Assembly (NCBI RefSeq): GCF_034931305.1
Contig: NZ_JAYGHY010000005.1
Span: 1-64,000, forward strand
Origin: Cyanobium gracile_A
Lineage (GTDB): Bacteria; Cyanobacteriota; Cyanobacteriia; PCC-6307; Cyanobiaceae
Direction: 5' to 3'
DNA length: 64,000 nucleotides
Positions 31,741 through 39,712 of the stretch are shown one piece after another; position 1 is the first letter of the stretch; each line of letters starts with the position of its first letter. Below the pieces are notes generated by a model. That model was not told where the DNA came from. It did not search any database and saw nothing but the letters and a program-made list of their open reading frames with translations. The position numbers were made by a program, and so were the translations under genes.

Positions 31741-33429
31741 ATGAAGGACCCCAGGCCCGCCCCGGACGGCTGGCTGCTCGACACCTTGCGCGCCCTGAGG
31801 GCCACCCTGGAGCGCGTTGACGTGGAGGAGGCCACCTGCTTGGCGGCCCTTCATGCCAACCACCGGGACAGTGCCCGCAACCTGCTGCAGGTCATGGCCT
31901 TCCATCGCCACGCCCATCCGGACCTGCCGAAGGCGCTGCGCCTGCGGGGGCTCTGTCCCCTCACCGATGGCGACACCCATCTGCTCTCCAGCCTCGAGGC
32001 GGTGATCACCGCCCTCGAAGCGCTCGAGGGTCTGGGGCCCATGGCGGCGACCCCGGCCCCGCTGGGCGACCCCGATGTCCTGCAGCGCCAGGGCGAGCGG
32101 TTGTTCGGGGCCGTGGCCGCCCCGGGGGGCGCCGGACTCATGGTCACCCTGCCGGCGGAGGCGGCTGAGCGGCCTGCCCTGATCGCCGATCTGCTGCAGG
32201 CGGGGATGACCATCGCCCGCATCGACTGCGCCCATGGCGACCCCGAGGTCTGGGGCCGGATGGTGGAGGGGATCACCCAGACCCGGGCGGCCGCCGGCCG
32301 CCCCTGCGCGATCGCCATGGACCTGGCGGGGCCGAAGCTGCGCACCGGTCAGCTGGCCCCCCAGCCCGCCGTGATCCGTGCCCGTCCCCCCCGCGACCGG
32401 ATGGGACGCGCCACCCAGCCGGTGCGGATCCTGGCGGTGCCGCCGGGAGCCACGCCTGCGCCGCAGGATCCCGACGTTGTGCTGCTGCCGGCGCGGCTGT
32501 CGAAGGCGAAGCGGCTGCGGCCGGGTGATCGGTTGCGGGGGCACGATGCCTCCGGCCGCCGGCGCACCCTCACCGTGCTGCGGCGTCTCCCCGATGGCCT
32601 GTTGCTGCGGGCCGGCAGGACCTGCCGCTTCGTGGCCGGCCTGGTGTTCCGCCAGCGGCACGGCAAAGCCCGGCTGCTTGTGGGTCCGCTGGCCCCGGTG
32701 AGCGGCGAACGGCTGCTGCGCCCGGGCGACGCCCTCCGCCTGACGCCGGAGCCGGACCGGGGCGCGGGCACCCTTCCCTGCACCCTGCCGGAGGTGTTCT
32801 TCGACCTGCGGCTCGGCGAACGGGTGCTCTTCGACGCTGGCCGCATCGGCGGCGTGATCCGGGGCGTGGCGCCCCAGGAGGTGGTGCTCGAGGTCACCGC
32901 AGCCCGTGCCAGGGGCAGCCGGCTGGGCTCCGACAGGGGGATCAATCTCCCCGACAGTGATCGGCGCACGCCGGCGCTGAGCGCCAAGGACATCGATGAC
33001 CTGGCGTTCGTGGCTCGGCACGCCGACTTGATCGGCTGCTCCGGCGTGCACAGGGATTCCGACCTCCAGACCCTGCGCCAGTGCCTGGAGGATCGCGGCC
33101 GGACTGATCTGGCGCTGCTGCTGACGATCAACACCCGCCAGGCCTTTCTCAACCTGCCCCGGCTGCTGCTCGCGGCCATGGGCCACGCAGCCCCGGTGGG
33201 GGTGATGATCGCCCGGGGCGATCTGGCGATCGAATGCGGCTGGGAGGCCCTGGCTCCGATTCAGGAGGAGATCCTGCGGATCTGCACCGCGGCGCACGTG
33301 CCCTGCCTCTGGAGCACCGAGACGGTGTTGGAGGGGATCGTGGCCCGCAGCACCGGTGATCCCAGCAAGACCAAGCTCACCGGCCTGGCGTTCCGGAGCA
33401 ACGGTGAAGCCGACGACCCGCTGCCGTGA
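31741..33429 (+). CDS. Pyruvate-kinase-like protein with lost catalytic residues and short C-terminus
   Basis: 562 residues. An N-terminal helical region (~100 residues) precedes a pyruvate kinase barrel: GMTIARIDCAHGD, AMDLAGPKLRTG and VMIARGDLAIECG are clear. It belongs to the branch with a DCAHG/NCAHD type motif instead of NFSHG. In the strand that should carry the catalytic lysine and metal-binding glutamate (KIE), this protein reads LLTINTRQAF, so both are lost. The end after WSTETVLEGI lacks the expected PSRAE/MLNKGP segments and the protein stops soon after. It is therefore unlikely to be a working pyruvate kinase; another role or decay is possible. Confidence 0.72.
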   Translation: MKDPRPAPDGWLLDTLRALRATLERVDVEEATCLAALHANHRDSARNLLQVMAFHRHAHPDLPKALRLRGLCPLTDGDTHLLSSLEAVITALEALEGLGPMAATPAPLGDPDVLQRQGERLFGAVAAPGGAGLMVTLPAEAAERPALIADLLQAGMTIARIDCAHGDPEVWGRMVEGITQTRAAAGRPCAIAMDLAGPKLRTGQLAPQPAVIRARPPRDRMGRATQPVRILAVPPGATPAPQDPDVVLLPARLSKAKRLRPGDRLRGHDASGRRRTLTVLRRLPDGLLLRAGRTCRFVAGLVFRQRHGKARLLVGPLAPVSGERLLRPGDALRLTPEPDRGAGTLPCTLPEVFFDLRLGERVLFDAGRIGGVIRGVAPQEVVLEVTAARARGSRLGSDRGINLPDSDRRTPALSAKDIDDLAFVARHADLIGCSGVHRDSDLQTLRQCLEDRGRTDLALLLTINTRQAFLNLPRLLLAAMGHAAPVGVMIARGDLAIECGWEALAPIQEEILRICTAAHVPCLWSTETVLEGIVARSTGDPSKTKLTGLAFRSNGEADDPLP

Positions 33430-33473
33430 GCGCCATCACAATCTCCGCGTCGCCGCGGGAACAGGGAGACGTC

Positions 33474-33764
33474 TCAGCTCTTCGTGGCGTCGTCGAACAG
33501 CGAGTCGCGGGTGAATTTGAGCCCTTTCCAGATCTTCTTGATTTTCGCGTAGGCCTCGTCCTGGCTCATCTTGCCGTTGGCCTGAAGGCCCACGATCAAC
33601 CCCACCTGGTCGGCGAAAGACTCCAGATTCTGATGAAACATCAGCCGCTCCGGGCTCCAGTCGTGGCCGCGATAGCTGCTATGGGCTTCCATCGGAGACC
33701 TGACATCGCTCTCCTGCCGGCCGAGTTCGGGGTGGATCGGTCCGGTGGAGGGCTGGTTCGTCAA
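33474..33764 (-). CDS. Conserved cyanobacterial small protein (DUF7219-like)
   Basis: 96 residues, no signal peptide and no membrane segment. The core, YRGHDWSPERLMFHQNLESFADQV and then GKMSQDEAYAKIKKIWKGLK, matches a small protein family seen across cyanobacteria (I recall it as DUF7219), with a helical two-segment layout. Function unknown. It lies convergent with the pyruvate-kinase-like gene, 44 bases away. Confidence 0.7.
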   Translation of the reverse strand: MTNQPSTGPIHPELGRQESDVRSPMEAHSSYRGHDWSPERLMFHQNLESFADQVGLIVGLQANGKMSQDEAYAKIKKIWKGLKFTRDSLFDDATKS

Positions 33765-33908
33765 CGCTTCATCTTGATGAGGCCGTCAGGCTAGCCAGCC
33801 TGGCTTAAGGCTCCGTAAAGGGCTCCGGCCACCCCCCAGACCCTCCCGCGCCGGCCATATCCATGGCCTGCCATCTGCGGTTGAATCGTCGCAACAACCG
33901 CAACCCCC

Positions 33909-35009
33909 GTGGTGCGACTCACCCCAGGGGCGCTGAACTCCCAGCGCCTGGAGCAGCGTCCGGCGGGTCTGCCCACCCATCTCTATGTCCATGGCGGGCT
34001 CGGGCCCACCCGGGCCGATGCGGTGCTGTTCCTGGAGTCCGGACCGGTGCGGACCCCCACCCCCGCCATCGAGCAGCTGGCCAGCCTGCGCCAGACGGGC
34101 ACTCCGCTCTGGCTGCGTTTGCAGGGTCTCGGGGACCGCCGCTACATCCAGCAGCTGCTCGATCGCCTCGAGGTACCGGCGGTGTTGCTGGCCCCTCTGC
34201 TCGAGGTGCCCCAGCGGCCCCAGGTGAATGGACTGGAAGATGTGCTGCTGGTGGTGCTGCACCGGCTCAGCTTCGCCAAGGACCCGGCCCATCTGGTCAG
34301 TGAACAGGTGGGCCTGGTGCTGCTGCCCGGCCTGCTGATCACCCTGGAGGAGGGGTGCGGCGGGGATCCCTTCCCGGATCTCACCGAATGGCTGTTGTCC
34401 AAGTCGGGGTCAATCGCCGACAGGGACCTGGATGACATCCTGCACTTTGTCATCGATGACCTGCTCGATGATCTGTTCCCGATGCTGGAGGCGATGTCCC
34501 AGCGGCTCGATGCGCTGGAGGAATCCTCCCTGCGCAATCCCCGCCCCCTGATCCTGCGCCGCTCCTATGAATTCAGGAGCAATCTGCGCATCATTCGCAC
34601 CTTGATCTGGCCCCTGCGCCACCAGATCCGCCTGCTGCTCCGCCAACGGCAGCGGCTGCTGGGCACCGAGGCCCTGGAGGGCTTCCGGGACATGGCCGAG
34701 CTCGTCGACCAGCTGTTCGAGGCCTGCGGGTCGCTGCGGGGTCAGTGCGATGCCATCACCCAGTCCTATGCGGCCAGCGTCGGCAACAGGATGAACCAGG
34801 TGATGAAGACCCTCACCATCCTCACCAGCATCTTCGCACCGCTCACGTTCATCGTCGGCGTCTACGGCATGAACTTCGAGTTCATGCCCGAGCTGAAATG
34901 GCGCCATGGTTACGTCTTTGTCATGCTGCTGATGCTTCTGATCGCCACGGTGCAGGGCTGGTGGCTGTGGCGGCGGGGCTGGTTCCAGGATTGGACCGGG
35001 CAGGGCTGA
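33909..35009 (+). CDS. corA: CorA-type magnesium/cobalt transporter
   Basis: 366 residues. A large cytosolic N-terminal domain is followed by two C-terminal helices with the signature YGMN in VYGMNFEFMPELKW between them, the selectivity loop of CorA channels. The last helix ends with WLWRRGWF, a positively charged cytosolic end. CorA pentamers import Mg2+ (or Co2+/Ni2+). GTG 33909 is used as start; a downstream start is possible. It precedes pstS with an 88-base gap. Confidence 0.93.
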   Translation: MVRLTPGALNSQRLEQRPAGLPTHLYVHGGLGPTRADAVLFLESGPVRTPTPAIEQLASLRQTGTPLWLRLQGLGDRRYIQQLLDRLEVPAVLLAPLLEVPQRPQVNGLEDVLLVVLHRLSFAKDPAHLVSEQVGLVLLPGLLITLEEGCGGDPFPDLTEWLLSKSGSIADRDLDDILHFVIDDLLDDLFPMLEAMSQRLDALEESSLRNPRPLILRRSYEFRSNLRIIRTLIWPLRHQIRLLLRQRQRLLGTEALEGFRDMAELVDQLFEACGSLRGQCDAITQSYAASVGNRMNQVMKTLTILTSIFAPLTFIVGVYGMNFEFMPELKWRHGYVFVMLLMLLIATVQGWWLWRRGWFQDWTGQG

Positions 35010-35018
35010 GCTGGCAGC

Positions 35019-35048
35019 CACAATCTGTCCTTAACCCAACCCCTCGGC
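35019..35048 (+). promoter_or_regulatory. Candidate Pho box upstream of pstS
   Basis: 8-base units separated by 3 bases: CACAATCT, CTTAACCC (35030-35037) and CCCTCGGC. The middle unit fits the cyanobacterial PhoB repeat (Py)TTAA(Py)(Py)(T/A) at 7 of 8 positions; the flanking ones are weak. It ends about 50 bases before the pstS ATG. A PhoB site is expected for this gene. Confidence 0.45.
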
Positions 35049-35097
35049 TTGCTGGTGCAGGATCGGCGCAGCGCCCCTCCTTCGCTGGTCTCGAACC

Positions 35098-36174
35098 ATG
35101 GTCCTGAAGCTGCCGGCGACAGTTCTGTCGAGGGGTGTGATGGTCTGCAGCGGCCTCGGTGTCCTCCTCGGCGCCTGGCTGGCGCCCTCCCTGGCACCGG
35201 TGCCGGCCCTTGCCCAGACGGGGACGGCTCCGGTGGTTCGCATCGAGGGATCGAGCACCGTGTTCCCGATCATGGAAGAGGCCGCCAAGGCCTTCCAGGA
35301 CCGTCAGGGTGGTCAGCCGGTGTCCATCGCTCTGAAGGAAACGGGTAGCACGGGCGGCCTGCGCCGCTTCTGCCGAGGGGAAATCCCGATCAGCAATGCG
35401 TCCCGTCCGATCAACTCCAGGGAACTCAAGGCCTGTGCCGCCAAGGGAGTTCGCTTCATTGAGCTGCCGCTGGCCTTTGATGCCATCTCCGTGGTGGTCC
35501 ATCCCCGCAACACCTGGGCCAGCCGCATCAGCACGGCCGAGCTCTCCACCCTCTGGAACCGCAAGGCGCAGGGTCGGATCAAGCGCTGGAAGCAAGTCAA
35601 TGCCGCCTGGCCGGATCGGCCGATCAACCTCTGTGGCCCGGGGGGCGACTCAGGAACCTTCGATTACTTCAACAAGGCCATCAACGGCGATTCGCGCAAC
35701 TCCCGCACCGATTACACCTCGAGCGAAGACGATAACGTTCTTGTCCGTTGTGTTGAGAAAAATCCCCAGGCCCTGGGCTATTTCGGTTTTTCATACTACC
35801 GCAGTCAGGCCGGCAAGCTGAAGGCGCTCGAAGTCGCCGGCCCGCGTGGCGCCTGGCTGCCATCGGTGAACACTGTGCAGCGCGAGCGCTACCAGCCCCT
35901 GTCGCGTCCACTGTTCGTGTACGTGAACGACAAGGACATGCGAGATCGGCCCGAGGTGCGCCGCTTCGTCACCTTCACGGTGCAGCGAGGGTTGCGATTT
36001 ACGGAGCAGGCCGGCGCCATCCCCTTGCCTGCTGATACTTACCGTATCGTTGAATCCAAACTTTATCGGCACCTGCTCGGTACCTCCTTCGGCGGTGATC
36101 TGCCCATTGGGCTCACGATCAGTCAGGCGATCCGACGCAGCTTTGAGGACATCCGCTCGAAATCACCCCGCTGA
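35098..36174 (+). CDS. pstS: Phosphate ABC transporter substrate-binding protein PstS
   Basis: 358 residues. Signal peptide ending in ALAQT; a phosphate-binding fold with IEGSSTVFPIMEEA (phosphate-contacting Ser/Thr), KETGSTGGLRRFCRGE and GGDSGTFDYF is clear. PstS captures orthophosphate in the periplasm. No pstCAB genes follow; instead a CHAD protein and three regulators do. SphX is a close relative and cannot be separated on sequence alone. The predicted size and motifs are those of a functional binding protein. Confidence 0.92.
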   Translation: MVLKLPATVLSRGVMVCSGLGVLLGAWLAPSLAPVPALAQTGTAPVVRIEGSSTVFPIMEEAAKAFQDRQGGQPVSIALKETGSTGGLRRFCRGEIPISNASRPINSRELKACAAKGVRFIELPLAFDAISVVVHPRNTWASRISTAELSTLWNRKAQGRIKRWKQVNAAWPDRPINLCGPGGDSGTFDYFNKAINGDSRNSRTDYTSSEDDNVLVRCVEKNPQALGYFGFSYYRSQAGKLKALEVAGPRGAWLPSVNTVQRERYQPLSRPLFVYVNDKDMRDRPEVRRFVTFTVQRGLRFTEQAGAIPLPADTYRIVESKLYRHLLGTSFGGDLPIGLTISQAIRRSFEDIRSKSPR

Positions 36175-36191
36175 GGCCTTTGGCCCTTCCC

Positions 36192-37163
36192 ATGGCCAGC
36201 CCGCACGATGATCACGCCTCCAGCAATGGAGCGTTCGCCGTCGATCTGATCGCCCGCTTCACCGACAAGCTGGTGTCGCTGCAGGGGCCCGTGCTGGCCG
36301 ACAGCGATCCCGAACCCCTGCATCAGATGCGGGTGGCGTTGCGGCGTCTGCGCACCTGCCTGCATCAGTTCGCCCCCGCCCTGCAGCTGCCCAAGGCCGT
36401 TGCAGACCCCCGTCTGGCCAAGACGGTGCGACGGCTCGGCATGGCACGGGACCTGGATGTGCTGAAGGAACGGCTCGAGAAGGATCTGATGCCCGAGCTG
36501 CCCGAGGCGGAGCGGAAGGCCCTCAAGCCCGTGCTGAAACAGCTGCGGCGCGAGCGGGCCCTGGCCTATGAGCAGGTGGTCAGCACCCTCCAGAGCGGTG
36601 GCTATCTGAAGCTGCTCTCCCAGCTGCAGGGCTGGCTGCGCCATCCCGACCTCACGCCGCTGGGGGAGCTGCCGCTGCTGGGGTGGACCCTGGAGTGGCA
36701 GACCCCGATGATTGCCGGGTTGTTCCAGCACCCCGGCTGGTTCATCCTTGAGCAGCAGGGGGACATGGAACGGGTCCACGACCTGCGCAAGCGACTCAAG
36801 ACGGCCCGTTATGGCCTTGAGAACCTGGGGGCCGTCACCGGCTCACGCTGCCGGCACTGGGTGGTGGAACTGAGGGATCTGCAGGAGCTGCTCGGGGAAC
36901 TCAACGATCTCCATGTTCTGGAGCGGGCGATCGATGACCAGTTGCCGTCCGGACTGGCCAGGAGCCTGCCGGCGCTGGAGGCCCTGTTGCACCGCAGGGC
37001 CCAGGGCTGCTGGGAGCAGTGGCGGCACCGGGCCGATGGACTGATGCTGCCCGAGCGGCGCCGCAGCCTGTCGACGGCCCTCTGGATGGAGCGGCACTCC
37101 GACAGTCCCTCTGGCAGCCACCCCGAATCGGATCTGTCGGCCCTGGCCTTACCGAGCTCTTAA
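36192..37163 (+). CDS. CHAD-domain protein (polyphosphate-binding)
   Basis: 323 residues. CHAD domains are helical bundles with conserved histidines and basic residues; here HQMRVALRRLRTCLHQF and the second half VHDLRKRLKTARYGLENLG show the two internal repeats. CHAD proteins bind inorganic polyphosphate granules. It lies between pstS and ptrA/phoBR, so it may link phosphate uptake to polyphosphate storage. ATG 36192 is used; a TTG 36180 start is also open. Its stop overlaps the putative Pho box of ptrA. The link with polyphosphate is from the family. Confidence 0.85.
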   Translation: MASPHDDHASSNGAFAVDLIARFTDKLVSLQGPVLADSDPEPLHQMRVALRRLRTCLHQFAPALQLPKAVADPRLAKTVRRLGMARDLDVLKERLEKDLMPELPEAERKALKPVLKQLRRERALAYEQVVSTLQSGGYLKLLSQLQGWLRHPDLTPLGELPLLGWTLEWQTPMIAGLFQHPGWFILEQQGDMERVHDLRKRLKTARYGLENLGAVTGSRCRHWVVELRDLQELLGELNDLHVLERAIDDQLPSGLARSLPALEALLHRRAQGCWEQWRHRADGLMLPERRRSLSTALWMERHSDSPSGSHPESDLSALALPSS

Positions 37164-37188
37164 CCAAAGCACTACCAGCTCTTTGCTC
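37148..37188 (+). promoter_or_regulatory. Candidate Pho box (four tandem units) upstream of ptrA
   Basis: Four 8-base units at 11-base period: CTTACCGA, CTTAACCA, CACTACCA and CTTTGCTC (37148, 37159, 37170, 37181), separated by GCT, AAG and GCT. CTTAACCA (37159-37166) is a perfect match to (Py)TTAA(Py)(Py)(T/A); others share the CTT or ACC core. It overlaps the end of the CHAD gene and lies 53 bases before the ptrA ATG. This layout is that of PhoB-dependent cyanobacterial promoters. Confidence 0.6.
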
Positions 37189-37240
37189 GTTTGCTGGGTG
37201 TCGCTGCATACAGTTCGCTGCATCCGACGCGCTTTTCCCG

Positions 37241-37873
37241 ATGGTATTCACGCCCTCCCGTGAATCCGGTAGCAAGGATGGATTCCGCGATCTTCTCGAA
37301 GCTAATTACCAGAAACGCAGTCTGGTTCATGTCAGTGCCGGCAGCAATGTGCCGCTGCTGAAGAACAACGTCTGGCTGGTGGTTCGTGGCATGGTGAAGC
37401 TCAGTGCCATCACGATTCACGGCGACGACATGCTGCTTGGGCTGGCCGGCCCCAACGAACCCTTCGGCGATCCCCTCAATGGCGTCGAGGCCTACTCCGC
37501 CACCACCCTGGTCGACACCGACCTGCTCTGCCTGAGCTGCGCTGAGATCCGCCAGGACGGTGCCCTGGCCGTGGCCATGCTCGAGGCCCTCGGACTGCGC
37601 ATCCAGCAGAGCCAGGCCTTGCTGGCCCTGATGGGGCTCAAGCGCGTCGATGAACGGGTGCGCGGTTTTCTTGAACTCCTGGCCAGCGAATACGGCCAGC
37701 CCTGCGAATCGGGCCTGCGCCTCAACCTGCGCCTGACCCACCAGGAGGTGGCCAGTGCCCTGGCCACCACCCGCGTCACCGTCACCCGCGTGATCGGCGC
37801 CCTGCGCGATGAAGGCTGGTTGCAACTGGACGGCCAGCGCCGCCTGGTGGTCAGCTATCTGCCACGCCGTTGA
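37241..37873 (+). CDS. ptrA: Crp-family regulator of phosphate response, PtrA-like
   Basis: 210 residues from ATG 37241. A beta-roll sensory domain (residues ~25-110) and dimerisation helix precede a Crp-type HTH with TRVTVTRVIGALRDEGW at the C-terminus. In marine Synechococcus, PtrA is a Crp-type regulator in the Pho regulon, encoded beside phoBR; this context is the same. A cAMP-binding pattern is not evident. The gene is followed by phoB, 44 bases after its stop. Confidence 0.8.
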   Translation: MVFTPSRESGSKDGFRDLLEANYQKRSLVHVSAGSNVPLLKNNVWLVVRGMVKLSAITIHGDDMLLGLAGPNEPFGDPLNGVEAYSATTLVDTDLLCLSCAEIRQDGALAVAMLEALGLRIQQSQALLALMGLKRVDERVRGFLELLASEYGQPCESGLRLNLRLTHQEVASALATTRVTVTRVIGALRDEGWLQLDGQRRLVVSYLPRR

Positions 37874-37917
37874 GACAGTTCTGGGATCTGCCCCCCGCCG
37901 ACGCCGATAATGCCGGC

Positions 37918-38610
37918 ATGCATCCCCCCCTCCTGGTCGTCGAGGACGACGACACGATCCGAGAGACGATCCGCGACGTCCTTGTCTTAGAGGGGTTCTC
38001 GGTCACGGCCTGCGGTAACGGCCGCGAGGCTCTTCGCACCCTGCAGGAGCGCCCGCCGGGAGAGGAGTTTTCCCTGGTGGTCCTGGATCTGATGCTGCCG
38101 GGCCTGGGGGGGCTCGATCTCTGCCGCCAGCTGCGTTCCGCCGGCAACCAGACCCCCATCCTCGTGGTCAGTGCCCGCGACAGCGAGACCGACCGGGTGC
38201 TGGGGTTGGAGGTGGGTGCCGACGACTACCTGATCAAGCCCTTCGGCCTGCGCGAGCTGGTGGCCCGCTGCCGCGCCCTGATGCGCCGCAGCCGCTCCGT
38301 GGAGGTGACCGCCAAGGTGTTTCAGCACGCCAACCTCAGCCTCTTTCCTGAGGAATGCCGGGTCACCCGCGATGGCCTCGAGGTGAATCTTTCGCCCAAG
38401 GAATACCGGCTGCTGGAGCTGTTCATGCAAAACCCCCGCCGCGTCTGGAGTCGCGACAAGCTGCTGGAGCGGGTCTGGGGCTACGACTACTTCGGCGACA
38501 GCAAGACCGTCGACGTGCACATTCGCTGGTTGCGCGAAAAGCTGGAGGCCAATCCTTCGGCCCCCGAGCATCTGATCACCGTCCGGGGCTTCGGCTACCG
38601 CTTCGGCTGA
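37918..38610 (+). CDS. phoB: Phosphate response regulator PhoB (OmpR family)
   Basis: 230 residues. Receiver domain: acidic pocket EDDD at residues 9-12, phosphoacceptor D57 in VLDLMLPG, and the KPF lysine in YLIKPFGLRE. A winged-helix DNA-binding domain follows with SPKEYRLLELF and VDVHIRWLREKLE. In cyanobacteria PhoB (SphR) activates pstS and phosphatase genes at low phosphate. ATG 37918 is chosen; it gives the normal N-terminus. phoR begins at the base after the stop. Confidence 0.93.
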   Translation: MHPPLLVVEDDDTIRETIRDVLVLEGFSVTACGNGREALRTLQERPPGEEFSLVVLDLMLPGLGGLDLCRQLRSAGNQTPILVVSARDSETDRVLGLEVGADDYLIKPFGLRELVARCRALMRRSRSVEVTAKVFQHANLSLFPEECRVTRDGLEVNLSPKEYRLLELFMQNPRRVWSRDKLLERVWGYDYFGDSKTVDVHIRWLREKLEANPSAPEHLITVRGFGYRFG

Positions 38611-39711
38611 ATGGGGGTGCTGCTGGCCGGGCTGCTCGGGCTTGCCCTGGGTTGGCTGCTGGGGCGCCGCCGCCGCCCCCCCGGCCAGGGCCTCTCCGGG
38701 CTTTCGTTGCCCCAGCTGCTGCGCTGGATCGGCGAAGCCCCCGATGGCTGGTTGATTCTCGATGGGGTCGATCGCATCCAGTTGATCAACCTGCGGGCCG
38801 AACGGCTGCTGGATGTTCCCGGGGCCGGACTGCGTCGTCAGGAGCCGCTCGAGAGGGTCTGCCGTTCTGCCGAGCTGCTGGAGGGGATTCGCAACGCCCG
38901 CCGGCGGGAGCGCCCCCAACGGCTCGACTGGGAGCCGGGCGACCAGCAGCTGGCCGTGGTGGTCCTGCCCGGCGATGGCGGCTGGGTGGCGGTGATGCTC
39001 CAGAGCCGTCGTTCACTCGAAGCCCAACTGGAGCAACAGGAGCGCTGGGTGAGCGATGTGGCCCACGAACTCAAGACGCCCCTCACGGCCCTGCTGCTGG
39101 TGGGGGACAGCCTGTCCGCCCACGTCAATGACGCCAATGCCGTGCTGGTGGAACGGCTGCAGCGGGAGCTGCTGCGGTTGCAGCGGCTCGTCGGCGATCT
39201 GCTGGAACTCTCCCGGCTGGAGAACACCCTCCCGGAGGGGGTGCGCCTGCGCAGCCGTGTCGATCTGCCCCAGCTGGTGCAGCAGGTGTGGCTGGGTCTG
39301 CGCCCCCTGGCCGAGCGCCGTGGCATTCGCCTGGAGCTGGCGGCGGAGTCCCCCCTGGGCGTGATGGGCGATGGCTCGCGGCTGCACCGGGCCGTGCTCA
39401 ACCTGCTCGACAACGCCCTGCGCTACAGCCCGGACGGGGGCACGGTGCGGGTGGAGATCGAAGCGGCGGCGGGGTGGTGTCTGCTGACCATCCGCGATGA
39501 GGGCCCCGGCCTCAGCGAGGACGACCTGGAGCACATGTTCGAGCGCTTCTACCGCGGCGATCCCTCCCGGGTGCGCAGCGACCGTGGCGGCAGCGGCCTG
39601 GGCCTGGCGATCGTCCAACAGATCGCCGTCACCCACGGCGGCCGCATCCAGGCCGCCAACCATCCCGAGGGCGGAGCGGTGATGGAACTGCTGCTGCCGG
39701 CGGGGGCCTGA
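38611..39711 (+). CDS. phoR: Phosphate sensor histidine kinase PhoR
   Basis: 366 residues. One N-terminal membrane helix, a PAS-like region (DGWLILDGVDRIQLINLRAERLL), then the H-box DVAHELKTPLTAL with the phosphorylated His near residue 151, N-box LNLLDNALRYSP, and G boxes DEGPGL and GGSGLGLAIV. Cyanobacterial PhoR (SphS) senses periplasmic phosphate state indirectly and phosphorylates PhoB. Directly abutting phoB with no gap, it is certainly in the same transcript. Confidence 0.94.
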   Translation: MGVLLAGLLGLALGWLLGRRRRPPGQGLSGLSLPQLLRWIGEAPDGWLILDGVDRIQLINLRAERLLDVPGAGLRRQEPLERVCRSAELLEGIRNARRRERPQRLDWEPGDQQLAVVVLPGDGGWVAVMLQSRRSLEAQLEQQERWVSDVAHELKTPLTALLLVGDSLSAHVNDANAVLVERLQRELLRLQRLVGDLLELSRLENTLPEGVRLRSRVDLPQLVQQVWLGLRPLAERRGIRLELAAESPLGVMGDGSRLHRAVLNLLDNALRYSPDGGTVRVEIEAAAGWCLLTIRDEGPGLSEDDLEHMFERFYRGDPSRVRSDRGGSGLGLAIVQQIAVTHGGRIQAANHPEGGAVMELLLPAGA

Positions 39712-39712
39712 G

